NCBI RefSeq assembly: GCF_000025725.1
Contig: NC_013943.1
Location: 2,914,001 to 2,978,000 of the forward strand
Direction: 5' to 3'
Origin: Denitrovibrio acetiphilus DSM 12809
Lineage (GTDB): Bacteria; Chrysiogenota; Deferribacteres; Deferribacterales; Geovibrionaceae
DNA: 64,000 nucleotides
Below the pieces are notes generated by a model. It did not search any database. It saw only the letters and a list, made by a program, of their open reading frames with translations, and had not been told where the DNA came from. Shown piece after piece: positions 44,808 through 52,919 of the stretch; the stretch's first letter is position 1, and each line of letters begins with the position of its first letter. A program made the translations under genes and the position numbers.

Positions 44808-45821
44808 TCAGCCATCCAGCTTCTTAAGAGCCTTCTCGATGTCTGTTCCCTTCTTTGCAATGAGTATCTTCCCGCCATACTCCACGACAACAACGTCATC
44901 CAAACCACATACAACAACATCCTGCTCTCGGTTCAGAACCATACATCCCTCACTGTCAACGAAGTCAGCGCAACCGAAACTCTCACCGATATTAAGGGAC
45001 AGGTTGGCATTCACTTTAGGACTTCGATGCTCGTATATGGACTCATAAGTCCCGACATCACGCCACCCCTTTATACCTTTCACGCACTTAAGTTTATCGC
45101 TCTTTTCCAGTACGCTACTGTCTATGCTGTAAGTAGTCATTTCTCCCATAAAACGCCCGCAAAGCCTGTGTGTCGCTCTGCCGGAACGTATGTTTTCTAT
45201 AACTTTGCGTGCAATAGCAACCTGATCAGGCAGATATTTTATCAGCTCACAAAGCATAACATCACTGTTGAAACACAATATACCACTGTTGATAAGGTAG
45301 CCGTCGCTCATGTATTTTAAAGCAGTTTCAGAATCAGGCTTTTCATGGAATGCAATCACGTTTTCGCTATCTGCCTGAATATAGCCAAACCGGTCTTCAG
45401 GTTTTTCAGACTCGATGCCAAATACCACGACAGAGCCTTTTTCTGCGAAGTCTCGGGCCCTTTTAACAGAGTCCTGATATGCTTCATCGTTATTGATTTC
45501 GTGATCAGACGGAGTCGCCAGAATTATTGTTTCAGGGTACATCAGGCAGGCAATGATAATTGATGACGCAGTACCTTTACAGGATGACTCCAGTATAATG
45601 TCAGCAGAGAGTTTTGCCGCTGTAAGCTGCTTGTCAACCTGATCAGAATACTTCTGATTGGTAAGTACGGAGGTTTTATCACACAAAGGCATGTTGCGAC
45701 GAATCGTCTTTATATATAGAGATTCCTCTTTTCCGAATTTTATAAACTGTTTTGGCGTGTCTCCGGCAGACAAAGGCCACAGCCTTTTGCCCGCCCCACC
45801 ACAAAGAACTATATTTAACAT
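44808..45821 (-). CDS. Mannose-1-phosphate guanylyltransferase (no isomerase domain)
   Basis: A 337-residue nucleotidyltransferase making GDP-mannose or a related GDP-hexose. LCGGAGKRLWPLSAGDTPKQFIKF is the GTP/pyrophosphorylase signature. ATPSDHEIN and FHEKPDSETALKY mark the sugar site. KGIKGWRDVGTYESIY corresponds to the conserved WxDVGS/T segment. The cupin isomerase domain of long ManC proteins is missing; a full-length paralogue lies at 52.9 kb. It is the leftmost gene of the polysaccharide island and has no clear ribosome-binding site. Upstream lies a scrambled IS remnant. Confidence 0.88.
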   Translation of the reverse strand: MLNIVLCGGAGKRLWPLSAGDTPKQFIKFGKEESLYIKTIRRNMPLCDKTSVLTNQKYSDQVDKQLTAAKLSADIILESSCKGTASSIIIACLMYPETIILATPSDHEINNDEAYQDSVKRARDFAEKGSVVVFGIESEKPEDRFGYIQADSENVIAFHEKPDSETALKYMSDGYLINSGILCFNSDVMLCELIKYLPDQVAIARKVIENIRSGRATHRLCGRFMGEMTTYSIDSSVLEKSDKLKCVKGIKGWRDVGTYESIYEHRSPKVNANLSLNIGESFGCADFVDSEGCMVLNREQDVVVCGLDDVVVVEYGGKILIAKKGTDIEKALKKLDG

Positions 45822-45899
45822 GTGTAAATAATAATTGCTTTTATATTCTAAGTCTACATCTGATAATCATTAATAGTAATCCTTCTATAAGCGTCCTCA

Positions 45900-46165
45900 T
45901 TAAGTAGACATTTCAAACTTAGAGTTTTCTGGCAAACTAAAAAGCTAGGAGGCTCATTTTGAAGAAATCACGATTCACCGAAACACAGATCATTTCAATT
46001 CTTAAGGAATCGGATGCTGGCATGCTGGTAAAGGATATTTGCCGTAAGCATGGTATATCTGATGCAACATATTATAGGCATTTTACCCAGAAAATCATAC
46101 GGTCCTTCTGTATTATATTCAACCATACAGCGGTCTGCTTCCGTACGCTTATCCCTCTTGAATTT
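45900..46165. mobile_element. Scrambled IS3-family remnant
   Basis: On the plus strand a TTG start at 45959 with AGGAGG upstream begins an IS407/IS3-type orfA: RFTETQIISILKESDAG, then DICRKHGISDATYYR, ending at about 46079. Directly after it, the minus strand encodes a short orfB-like C-terminus (KRTEADRCMVEYNTEGPYDFLGKM, about 46160-46082). The two fragments face each other at one joint, so the middle of the element was lost and one end inverted. Neither part can make transposase. The orfB match is by pattern only. The outer ends are approximate. Confidence 0.65.
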
Positions 46166-46172
46166 TCAAAGT

Positions 46173-47015
46173 TTACGAATTGTCGAGGTTCTCTTTGTTG
46201 GGCACTTTACACTTGGTTGCTATCGCGATAATGCTCCCACCAAAAAAGTTTGGAATAAAACGTATGATTTTATGTTCTAAACGGGTCAAAAACACAAGAA
46301 CGGAATTAATAATTCCTCCAACGTCTCCCAAAACTGCATCGTCATGCTGCTTTACTCTTCCTCTGTCAGGATACAAAAGCGTTCTTAGAAATAAAAGTGG
46401 AGTGATAGATACGAAAAAGTACCTCATAACATGAATATCAAACCCACTTTCTCTCAACAATTTATTAAGCGATTTCAAAGAATATCTTCTCTTGTGACCT
46501 GCATCAGCATCTGAAGCATTCCAAAGCCAACTGTGTGCAGGTACTGTCAACGTGACATATCCATTGTCTTTCAGCATTAAACGCACACAGGCTAATGCCT
46601 GAAAATCGTCATCGAAATGTTCTATTACATCAAATAAATTGATACAATCAAATTCTGATCGAAATGGAGGGTTGAACACATCAAATTGGTATCTATTTTC
46701 AATACCATATGACGAGGCATACCGAAGTCCATTCATGTGCAGCTCACCTACTGAAATATTCTTGTAGCCTTTTGACATTAAGTACCTTGATACATTTCCA
46801 GTTCCAGCGCCTATTTCAATAATTTTTGTATCTTTAGGTATATATTTTGACAGATATTTAAATATTAGTTCTTTACGTGCTATAAACCAAAAATGATTAT
46901 TTTCAATCTCATAGAGCTTATCCAAATCATGTGCATGATAATCAGAATGCTCTTCACAAACTCCCTCATCAAACACGAATATCCCATCTTGTTCTTTATA
47001 AGGTCTAATTATCAC
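46173..47015 (-). CDS. Class I SAM-dependent methyltransferase
   Basis: A 280-residue methyltransferase. The SAM loop is IIEIGAGTGNVSRYL, with the acidic strand and INLFDVIEHFDDDFQAL as post-I/IV motifs. LMLKDNGYVTLTVPAH is motif V-like. The C-terminal third has hydrophobic stretches (YFFVSITPLLFLRTLL) that could bind membrane. Such proteins occur in O-antigen clusters and may methylate a sugar or end-cap a lipid-linked glycan; the target is unknown. It starts one base before the SMR-like gene's stop region, last in a tight run of genes, and its 3' end abuts the IS remnant. Confidence 0.82.
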   Translation of the reverse strand: MIIRPYKEQDGIFVFDEGVCEEHSDYHAHDLDKLYEIENNHFWFIARKELIFKYLSKYIPKDTKIIEIGAGTGNVSRYLMSKGYKNISVGELHMNGLRYASSYGIENRYQFDVFNPPFRSEFDCINLFDVIEHFDDDFQALACVRLMLKDNGYVTLTVPAHSWLWNASDADAGHKRRYSLKSLNKLLRESGFDIHVMRYFFVSITPLLFLRTLLYPDRGRVKQHDDAVLGDVGGIINSVLVFLTRLEHKIIRFIPNFFGGSIIAIATKCKVPNKENLDNS

Positions 47016-47384
47016 CTAAGGTCTCCCAATACAATACACACCGGCAACGATCAAAACTAGCCCAAACAGCTTCATCAATGTTAGAGGTTCTCTTAAGAAA
47101 ACGATAGCAAACACACTGGTAAGCATAGCTAAGCCACCTACAATTATTGGATAAACTTGAGAAATATCAAATTTCGTCATTGCAGCCATCCAAAACAATG
47201 CAGCTATAAATGCAGCACCAAACCCACTAAATATAAAGGGATCACATATCAACCTAAGCAAAAACATAATTTTACAGGAAAAGCCCTCCGGCAAGGCACC
47301 GTACATGCCTATTCTCCATTTCAAAACCAATTGACCATACACCGTACAAAATACTGTCGCAGCTACATACAGATATCCATTCAT
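47016..47384 (-). CDS. Small EamA/SMR-like four-helix membrane protein
   Basis: A 122-residue protein with four membrane helices, in the style of small multidrug-resistance and ArnE/ArnF flippase subunits. GQLVLKWRIG in helix 1 and the last two helices with YPIIVGGLAMLTSVFAIVFLREPLTLMKLFGLVLIVAGVYCIG are EamA-type. In a sugar cluster it may help flip a lipid-linked sugar, as ArnE/F do for undecaprenyl-phospho-Ara4N. No partner subunit is present, so it might act as a homodimer. It overlaps the aminotransferase gene by four bases. Confidence 0.75.
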   Translation of the reverse strand: MNGYLYVAATVFCTVYGQLVLKWRIGMYGALPEGFSCKIMFLLRLICDPFIFSGFGAAFIAALFWMAAMTKFDISQVYPIIVGGLAMLTSVFAIVFLREPLTLMKLFGLVLIVAGVYCIGRP

Positions 47385-48511
47385 AAAGTTTTACTCCAAT
47401 CGTAAATACTATCGCAAATCAGATCAACCTCAGCAAATGTAAGTTCAAAATAAAGCGGAAGACGTAATAATCTATCTGTGTACAGGTCAGCGTTTGGTAA
47501 TTCGTTGCCAGTATATTTAGGCATGTAGTACTCACTTTTATGTAATGGTAAGTAGTGAAACACTGAAGAAATCCCTCTTTCTTTAAGAAAACACATCAGC
47601 GATGAACGCATTCTAAGATTAGCACAAAGAACATAAAACATATGAGCATTGTTGCTAGCATATTCTGGAATATACGGGAGCGAAATACACCCATTCAGCG
47701 CTAACTCTTTAAGGTTATTATAATACCTTTCCCATATTGCAATTCTTTTTGCTTGTATCTCTTCGAGATGCTCTAGTTGGGCATACAGAAAAGCAGCATT
47801 AATATCTGATGGCAAAAAAGACGAACCAATATCTACCCAGCCATACTTATTAACTTCACCTCTGAAAAAAGCACTCCTATTTGTTCCTTTCTCTCTTATA
47901 ATTTCTGCTCTATCAGCAAACCTCATATCATTAACCGCCAGCAAACCACCTTCACCACTGGTTATATTTTTCGTTTCATGAAAACTAAAGGTGCCTAGAT
48001 GACCTATCCCTCCAAGACTTTTCCCTTTGTAGTACGAGTCCACTGCTTGTGCTGCATCTTCTACAACATATAGCTTATATCTATCTGCCAAACCTAGTAT
48101 CTTATCCATGTCACATGCAACTCCTGCATAATGAACAGGTACCACCGCTTTTGTCTTTGGAGTGATCAAAGATTCGATGGATTCTTCATCAATACCTGGC
48201 ATATCAGGTCTGCTATCTGCAAAGACAATTTTAGCTCCACGTAACACAAATGCATTGACTGTGCTAACAAATGTATAGCTTGGCGCAATTACTTCATCCC
48301 CTGGCCCAATATTAAGAAGTAAGGCTGCAAGCTCAAGAGCATCGGTACAGGAAGTAGTGAGTAACGTTTTAGAAAATCCGAAGGTCTCGTTAAAAAAATC
48401 TTGACATTGATGTGTGAAATCTCCGTCACCAGATATTTTACCTGACCTCATAACTTGTTCAATATATCCCAGCTCCTGCCCTGTCATGTATGGTTTGTTA
48501 AATGGTATCAT
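47381..48511 (-). CDS. dTDP-4-amino-4,6-dideoxyhexose transaminase (RffA/WecE type)
   Basis: A 376-residue PLP-dependent DegT/DnrJ/EryC1 aminotransferase. The PLP lysine is Lys181 in GTFSFHETKNITSGEGG, exactly the pattern of E. coli WecE/RffA. VVEDAAQA holds the PLP-ring contacts. WecE turns dTDP-4-keto-6-deoxyglucose and glutamate into dTDP-4-amino-4,6-dideoxygalactose (dTDP-Fuc4N). The keto sugar would come from rfbA-rfbB at 25.6-27.6 kb. A sugar formyltransferase sits two genes upstream. It overlaps wbqC-like by 14 bases and the SMR-like gene by four. Confidence 0.88.
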   Translation of the reverse strand: MIPFNKPYMTGQELGYIEQVMRSGKISGDGDFTHQCQDFFNETFGFSKTLLTTSCTDALELAALLLNIGPGDEVIAPSYTFVSTVNAFVLRGAKIVFADSRPDMPGIDEESIESLITPKTKAVVPVHYAGVACDMDKILGLADRYKLYVVEDAAQAVDSYYKGKSLGGIGHLGTFSFHETKNITSGEGGLLAVNDMRFADRAEIIREKGTNRSAFFRGEVNKYGWVDIGSSFLPSDINAAFLYAQLEHLEEIQAKRIAIWERYYNNLKELALNGCISLPYIPEYASNNAHMFYVLCANLRMRSSLMCFLKERGISSVFHYLPLHKSEYYMPKYTGNELPNADLYTDRLLRLPLYFELTFAEVDLICDSIYDWSKTL

Positions 48512-49205
48512 TATTAAAACTCTTCATATATTTGTTTGCTTCTTTTCCAGTATTAAAAATTAAGTCAAGAATAGTGACCCCATGCTCGAAAGGAGGATAA
48601 AGCTGGCTGTATTCGGGGTAACCGTTATAATCCATCCATTCAACAGTGATACCCGCTTTTAAAAATAACGATTCATCTATATAGTTTTGTGCAGATGGCC
48701 CACTTAAATAAGTTGTACCATCAAGTTTTTCACATATATCAACTAGCCGTTCAGTTTTGCCTTCTATGATATTAAGGTCATTTGACCATATTATCTTTGT
48801 GTCTATACCGAGTATCTCACTTATAACTTTAATAAAGGTATAGTTTATTTCACTTAGATAGTTCTCTTTCTCCATATTTTTATACAAATCTTCGAAGATA
48901 TCTTTGTATTCCTTGAAATATACAGACTTGGCATAGTTCTGGACTATGCTTCTCCAGTGCTTCATAGCCCAAGATTTATCGCCTATTTTAGTTTCTCTGA
49001 TTTTTTGAGAGTACTTCCCTTTTACCTCAACTGGAATACTCAACCACTGAGAGCCCTGTGCTGTCTTTATTTTGTTTCTGTTTCTCCAATCCCTACGGGT
49101 ATACTGCATCTCATCATATATAACAAAAACATCAACCATATTTATCAAGTCAAAATAGCCTTTCCATGGGATATAGTTTGATTGCAGAATTGCAATTTTT
49201 TTCAT
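48498..49205 (-). CDS. WbqC-like protein
   Basis: A 235-residue protein matching the WbqC family by its start IAILQSNYIPWKGYFDLI and the central DEMQYTRRDWRNRNKIKT segment. WbqC-like proteins occur in polysaccharide clusters that carry aminotransferases. Their reaction is not firmly established; a role in amino-sugar acylation or transfer has been suggested. The gene overlaps formyltransferase (ATGA) and the aminotransferase, so the three are translated together. Base composition is visibly AT-rich compared with flanking housekeeping genes. Confidence 0.82.
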   Translation of the reverse strand: MKKIAILQSNYIPWKGYFDLINMVDVFVIYDEMQYTRRDWRNRNKIKTAQGSQWLSIPVEVKGKYSQKIRETKIGDKSWAMKHWRSIVQNYAKSVYFKEYKDIFEDLYKNMEKENYLSEINYTFIKVISEILGIDTKIIWSNDLNIIEGKTERLVDICEKLDGTTYLSGPSAQNYIDESLFLKAGITVEWMDYNGYPEYSQLYPPFEHGVTILDLIFNTGKEANKYMKSFNNDTI

Positions 49206-49852
49206 AATTCAGATAACCTCTTCCAAAAAAAGTCATCAAACAAATTCTCATTGAACAATAAATTTGGAGAATATTCAAACTTATTATTTTTAGATTTTTC
49301 AATAATATCTTCATTACTTAAATTGACAAGAGTATTTAGAAGTATCAAGCAACCTTTTTGAAATATTTCTTGTATCGCATCATCTATAGAGATATCTGTT
49401 TTTAGTAATGCTTGTGAAATGATCTTCCCACTATCAACACCTTCATCAACATAATGGCATGTAGTTCCAGCATATTTGCAGTTTTTCCCATATGCTTGCT
49501 TAATTGGCTCTATTCCAATAAGACCATCAAATGCTGGAAGCAAGGAATAATGTAAGTTTATTAATTTTCCATAGTACTTTTTTACAACTTCTTCATCAAT
49601 GATTTTGTGCCAGTTTGTTACAATAATATCCGGATTTATTTTTTCTAATTCCAGAAGAAGTTCTTTATTCTCACTTCTTCTATAGTTAATTTTTTTACAA
49701 TAAATATCATTATTTTGTGCAAAATCAGAAGAGCCACATTCTCTATCTGCAATTAAAAATAATTCAATATTTTTAATCAGCTTTTCTTCTATTGCCATTT
49801 TAAAAAATTTAAAATTACCACCGCCACCTGAGGCTAAAAAACATATTTTCAT
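49202..49852 (-). CDS. PurN-like sugar formyltransferase
   Basis: A 216-residue formyltransferase. The catalytic triad of the fold is visible: Asn99 and His101 in LINLHYSLLPAFDG and Asp140 in HYVDEGVDSGKI. The size equals PurN, but the N-terminal FLASGGGGNFKFFKMA differs from the GAR-binding loop and the gene lies in a sugar cluster beside an RffA-type aminotransferase. The likely reaction is transfer of formyl from 10-formyltetrahydrofolate to a 4-amino-4,6-dideoxy sugar, giving a 4-formamido sugar. That is inference. The gene is very AT-rich and overlaps both neighbours by four bases. Confidence 0.75.
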   Translation of the reverse strand: MKICFLASGGGGNFKFFKMAIEEKLIKNIELFLIADRECGSSDFAQNNDIYCKKINYRRSENKELLLELEKINPDIIVTNWHKIIDEEVVKKYYGKLINLHYSLLPAFDGLIGIEPIKQAYGKNCKYAGTTCHYVDEGVDSGKIISQALLKTDISIDDAIQEIFQKGCLILLNTLVNLSNEDIIEKSKNNKFEYSPNLLFNENLFDDFFWKRLSEL

Positions 49853-50175
49853 TTTACATCTTTATTATATATATTTCGTACTATCGTGTAAGGTCTTTGT
49901 TTCACTTCTATAAATATTTTAGATAGATAGATGCCAATTATCCCTAAAAGAAGTATAATTAATCCACCAAAAAACCAAACAGAAACTACAAGAGAAGTCC
50001 AACCCTCAAAAGCTAAACCGAAAAATAGTTTATCTATAATTAATTTTAATATAAATATTGTAGAAAATAATGTAGTGATCAAACCAATATAAAAGATATA
50101 TATTAAAGGTTTACTACTAAAAGAGGTAATAGAGTTTACAAATAGTGCTAGCTTTCTTTTTAAAGTATATGAGGT
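49849..50175 (-). pseudogene. 5'-truncated GtrB-like glycosyltransferase family 2 gene
   Basis: The frame holds only the membrane C-terminus of a polyprenyl-phosphate glycosyltransferase. It starts SYTLKRKLALFVNSITSFSSKPL at the IS edge, then two membrane helices (LITTLFSTIFILKLI and VVSVWFFGGLIILLLGIIGIYL) and the family end EVKQRPYTIVR. The catalytic GT-A domain (about 200 residues) is missing, removed where the IS element begins. No in-frame start with a ribosome-binding site is seen. GtrB-like enzymes charge undecaprenyl phosphate with a sugar. Its stop overlaps the formyltransferase ATG. Confidence 0.85.
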
Positions 50176-50232
50176 AGGTCGGGAAAATTGGACACCATAT
50201 CTGGTATAAATAATATAACCGGAGGGAAGTCC

Positions 50233-50547
50233 ATGGAGAGATTACCGAGAAGTTTCTATACCCACGCCTTTAAAGAAGAAGCAGTCTCTTTAGTGTTGAA
50301 CGGAGGTCTTTCAGTAGCAGAGGTAAGCCGTCAACTCAGTTTATCTGAGCAGACGCTGCGTAACTGGATTAAGAAGCATAAGGAAGGTAGCCTGAAAGAT
50401 AAATCAGGCAGCCGAACAGTAACAGAACTGGAGGCGGAGGTCTCCCGCCTTAAGAAAGAGCTTTCACAGGTTCGCCTGGAGAGAGAAATCTTAAAAAAGG
50501 CTATGGCGTACCTTGCACAAGAGCCTCAGAAAGGTACGCACAAGTAG
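50233..50547 (+). CDS. IS3-family transposase OrfA
   Basis: A 104-residue DNA-binding protein. An N-terminal helix-turn-helix (YTHAFKEEAVSLVLNGGLSVAEVSRQLSLSEQTLRNWI, about 9-46) is followed by a leucine-zipper coiled coil (TVTELEAEVSRLKKELSQVRLEREIL), as in IS150/IS911 OrfA. GGAGGG before ATG 50233 supports this start over one 15 codons upstream. A slippery A6G run near the end allows -1 shifting into orfB to make OrfAB transposase. Confidence 0.92.
   Translation: MERLPRSFYTHAFKEEAVSLVLNGGLSVAEVSRQLSLSEQTLRNWIKKHKEGSLKDKSGSRTVTELEAEVSRLKKELSQVRLEREILKKAMAYLAQEPQKGTHK
50493..50499 (+). other. Slippery site for -1 frameshift between orfA and orfB
   Basis: A AAA AAG, in the orfA frame, is the classical IS3-family slippery heptamer. 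The -1 frame is open from here to the orfB stop at 51413 and reads ERYAQVEALNRENSF, typical of OrfB starts. Confidence 0.75.
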
Positions 50548-51413
50548 AGGCTTTAAACAGGGAAAACAGTTTCCCTATAACAGCAATCTGTAAAACCCTG
50601 AAAGTATCCCGGAGTAGCTATTACTCTTGGATTAACCGTAAAGCCTCTAAACGCTCTCAGGACGATGAGAAGCTTAAAGTATTTATCAGGATGGCTCACA
50701 AGAAGGGGCGAGGCACATATGGCGTAGAGAAGCTTCAAGACGAGCTGAGAGATGAGCATGGCATAGAAGTAAGCCTTCATCGCATCAAGCGTCTGCGCAA
50801 AGAGATGGGGCTTCGGTGTAAGCAGGTGAAGAAATTCAAGGCGACAACGAATTCAAAGCACAATCACCCTGTTGCACCGAATTTGTTGAACCAGAAATTC
50901 TCAGTATCCGGTCCTTGTCAGGTATGGGTATCTGACATTACCTATTGCGCCACAGACGAAGGCTGGCTGTATCTGGCTGGGATAAAGGATTTATGGAATA
51001 AAGAGATTGTGGGCTATGCTATGAGCTCCAGAATGACCCAAGACCTCGTTGGTCGTGCTCTGTTCCGTGCGGTATCGCTGAAACGCCCTCCTGCTGGCAT
51101 CATCCATCATTCCGACAGGGGGTCGCAATACTGCTCAAAGAGCTACAGAGCCTTGCTGGAACAGTTTGGTTTCGAGGTCTCAATGAGTCGTAAGGGCAAC
51201 TGTTACGATAATGCGCCGATGGAAAGCTTCTTTGGTACGCTGAAGAATGAGCTGATCTATCATCAGAGATATTCTACCCGTCAGGAAGCAGAGGCTGAGA
51301 TTCAGGAATACATTGAGATATTTTACAATCGAGTGAGAAGACATGCCAGTCTTGGTAATCTTTCACCTACTGCATATGCTCGATTAGAATTGACGAAGCG
51401 TTACGCTAAATGA
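50493..51413 (+). CDS. IS3-family transposase OrfB (via frameshift)
   Basis: The catalytic part of the transposase. The frame is open from the slippery site; the first ATG (50691) lies well inside the HTH_21 region (ITAICKTLKVSRSSYYSW), so expression as the OrfAB fusion is likely. The integrase core has the DDE residues: Asp in WVSDITY, Asp in HHSDRGSQYCS and Glu in APMESFFGTLKNE. The C-terminus ends with the standard YNRVRRHASLGNLSPTAY. No stop or frameshift damages it. Confidence 0.9.
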   Translation, partial: KKGYGVPCTRASERYAQVEALNRENSFPITAICKTLKVSRSSYYSWINRKASKRSQDDEKLKVFIRMAHKKGRGTYGVEKLQDELRDEHGIEVSLHRIKRLRKEMGLRCKQVKKFKATTNSKHNHPVAPNLLNQKFSVSGPCQVWVSDITYCATDEGWLYLAGIKDLWNKEIVGYAMSSRMTQDLVGRALFRAVSLKRPPAGIIHHSDRGSQYCSKSYRALLEQFGFEVSMSRKGNCYDNAPMESFFGTLKNELIYHQRYSTRQEAEAEIQEYIEIFYNRVRRHASLGNLSPTAYARLELTKRYAK

Positions 51414-51427
51414 TAAAGTTATGGTGT

Positions 51428-51790
51428 CTAAAAAACTCGACCTAGGTCATTTTTATATGCAGCATAAATAGTATTGTTTTGTATCTGAAGATTTTCATAT
51501 ATAAAGTCAGCCCTATATTTACTATTGGCGACGATACCTCCTACTTTTGCAGCAGCCAGATAAACAAACTCGGGCTTTTCATGTTTAAAAAAGCTATTCA
51601 CAGCATTCTTATCCATCATATCTAATCGAACAAATCTTGTCTTATCTCCAGCAAGCATATCACTAGAAGGTTTTCGGTTCCTGTAGCTTGCAACAATATT
51701 CTGATAACCTCTATTTATCAAATTTCTTATTATTGCACTGCCAACAAGTCCAATGCCGCCAGCTACAAAGATTTTACTATCTTTATTCAT
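51428..51790 (-). pseudogene. fcl: 3'-truncated GDP-L-fucose synthase
   Basis: The N-terminal 115 residues of an Fcl/WcaG-type epimerase-reductase remain. NADP-binding FVAGGIGLVGSAI opens it, then YLAAAKVGGIVANSKYRADFIYENLQIQNN, a diagnostic GDP-fucose synthase stretch. It then runs into IS sequence and stops at 51428-51430 after LGRVF. The catalytic Ser-Tyr-Lys portion (about 200 residues) is absent. The ATG overlaps the gmd stop by one base (TGATG), so gmd-fcl was an operon. GDP-L-fucose cannot be finished by this copy. Confidence 0.88.
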
Positions 51791-52908
51791 CAGAGTTCGA
51801 TCCCGTCAAACACTTGATATCCGCCCTCTTTGAGATATTTCTCTCTTTTCATATTCACGATGTCACTTGCTACCATTTCCTCGACAAGACTTTTTAAATC
51901 GTATTTTGGTTTCCAGCCAAGTTTTGTTTTTGATTTTGTAGGATCACCAATTAACAGGTCAACTTCTGTTGGTCTAAAATAAGCAGGGTCAACTGCGACA
52001 ATTTCCTTGCCTGTTTCAAGTTTAAATTCTTTATTACTGCAAGATTTAACATACCCTTTTTCGTTTTCCCCTTCCCCTTTAAATTCTAACTCTATGCCCG
52101 CTTCTGCAAAGGCGAATTTAACAAAGTCTCTTACAGTTGTTGTCACACCAGTAGCGATAACAAAGTCTTCCGGCTCATCTTGTTGAAGAATGAGCCACAT
52201 AGCTTCTATATAGTCTTTTGCGTGTCCCCAATCACGTTTGGCGTTCATATTGCCAAGATATAGTTTATCTTGCATGCCAAGAACAATTTTAGCAACTGCT
52301 CTAGTTATTTTTCTGGTAACAAATGTTTCCCCTCTAGTGGGACCTTCGTGATTAAAGAGTATGCCGTTGCATGCAAACATTCCGTAAGCTTCTCTATAGT
52401 TAACGGTAATCCAGTAGGCATACATTTTTGCCACAGCGTATGGGCTTCTTGGGTAAAATGGTGTCTTTTCAGATTGTGGAACTTCCTGAACCAAACCGTA
52501 AAGTTCACTTGTTGATGCTTGGTAAATCTTAGTCTTTTTTTTGAGACCGAGTATTCTGATCGCTTCAAGTATGCGCAATGTTCCGAGTCCGTCTGCATTT
52601 GCCGTATATTCGGGAGTATCAAAGCTAACCTTAACGTGGCTCATTGCCGCAAGATTATATATTTCATCCGGCTGAGTTTCCTGGATGATCCTAATAAGAT
52701 TGGTTGAATCCGTAAGATCACCATAGTGGAGTTTGAATTTAACGTTCTCTTCGTGTGGATCCTGATAAAGATGGTCTATTCTATCTGTTTTGATTATTGA
52801 GCTTCTTCTTTTAATACCATGTACGATGTATCCTTTAGCAAGAAGGAATTCTGCTAAATATGCGCCATCTTGTCCAGTTACGCCTGTAATAAGTGCTACT
52901 TTTGACAT
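51790..52908 (-). CDS. gmd: GDP-mannose 4,6-dehydratase
   Basis: A 372-residue NADP-dependent short-chain dehydratase converting GDP-mannose to GDP-4-keto-6-deoxymannose. Signatures are [16 protein letters not shown] at the N-terminus, QASTSELYG (catalytic Thr/Ser and Glu), [15 protein letters not shown] (Tyr-x3-Lys) and [16 protein letters not shown] for GDP binding. AGGTG precedes the ATG. It lies 12 bases after manC and is followed by the truncated fcl. With fcl broken, its product could go to another GDP-deoxysugar, such as GDP-rhamnose, only if enzymes outside this window exist. Confidence 0.96.
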   Translation of the reverse strand: MSKVALITGVTGQDGAYLAEFLLAKGYIVHGIKRRSSIIKTDRIDHLYQDPHEENVKFKLHYGDLTDSTNLIRIIQETQPDEIYNLAAMSHVKVSFDTPEYTANADGLGTLRILEAIRILGLKKKTKIYQASTSELYGLVQEVPQSEKTPFYPRSPYAVAKMYAYWITVNYREAYGMFACNGILFNHEGPTRGETFVTRKITRAVAKIVLGMQDKLYLGNMNAKRDWGHAKDYIEAMWLILQQDEPEDFVIATGVTTTVRDFVKFAFAEAGIELEFKGEGENEKGYVKSCSNKEFKLETGKEIVAVDPAYFRPTEVDLLIGDPTKSKTKLGWKPKYDLKSLVEEMVASDIVNMKREKYLKEGGYQVFDGIEL

Positions 52909-52919
52909 AATTTCACCTG

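Larger units (their letters stand above)
50176..51443 (+). mobile_element. IS3-family (IS150-like) insertion sequence, apparently intact
   Basis: A 1268-base element bounded by imperfect 24-base inverted repeats (50176-50199 and 51420-51443; 18 of 24 match, both ending in ACACCATA internally and AGGTCG externally). It carries orfA, a slippery A6G site and orfB with a full DDE triad, so it could be active. The flanks show no convincing 3-5 base direct duplication. The left flank is a glycosyltransferase fragment and the right flank a GDP-fucose synthase fragment. The exact ends are uncertain by a few bases because GACCTAGGTC at 51439-51448 is palindromic. Confidence 0.88.

Noticed and set aside
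46080-46280. The plus-strand continuation of the IS orfA frame to 46231 as a coding extension
   Set aside because: Past about 46079 the plus-strand translation has no transposase features; the minus strand carries the IS similarity and then the methyltransferase end.
50171-51450. A TAGGTC direct repeat at both IS edges as target duplication
   Set aside because: Placing the IS between these copies breaks the inverted repeats, and the right copy is part of a palindrome GACCTAGGTC. It is better seen as part of the IS ends.
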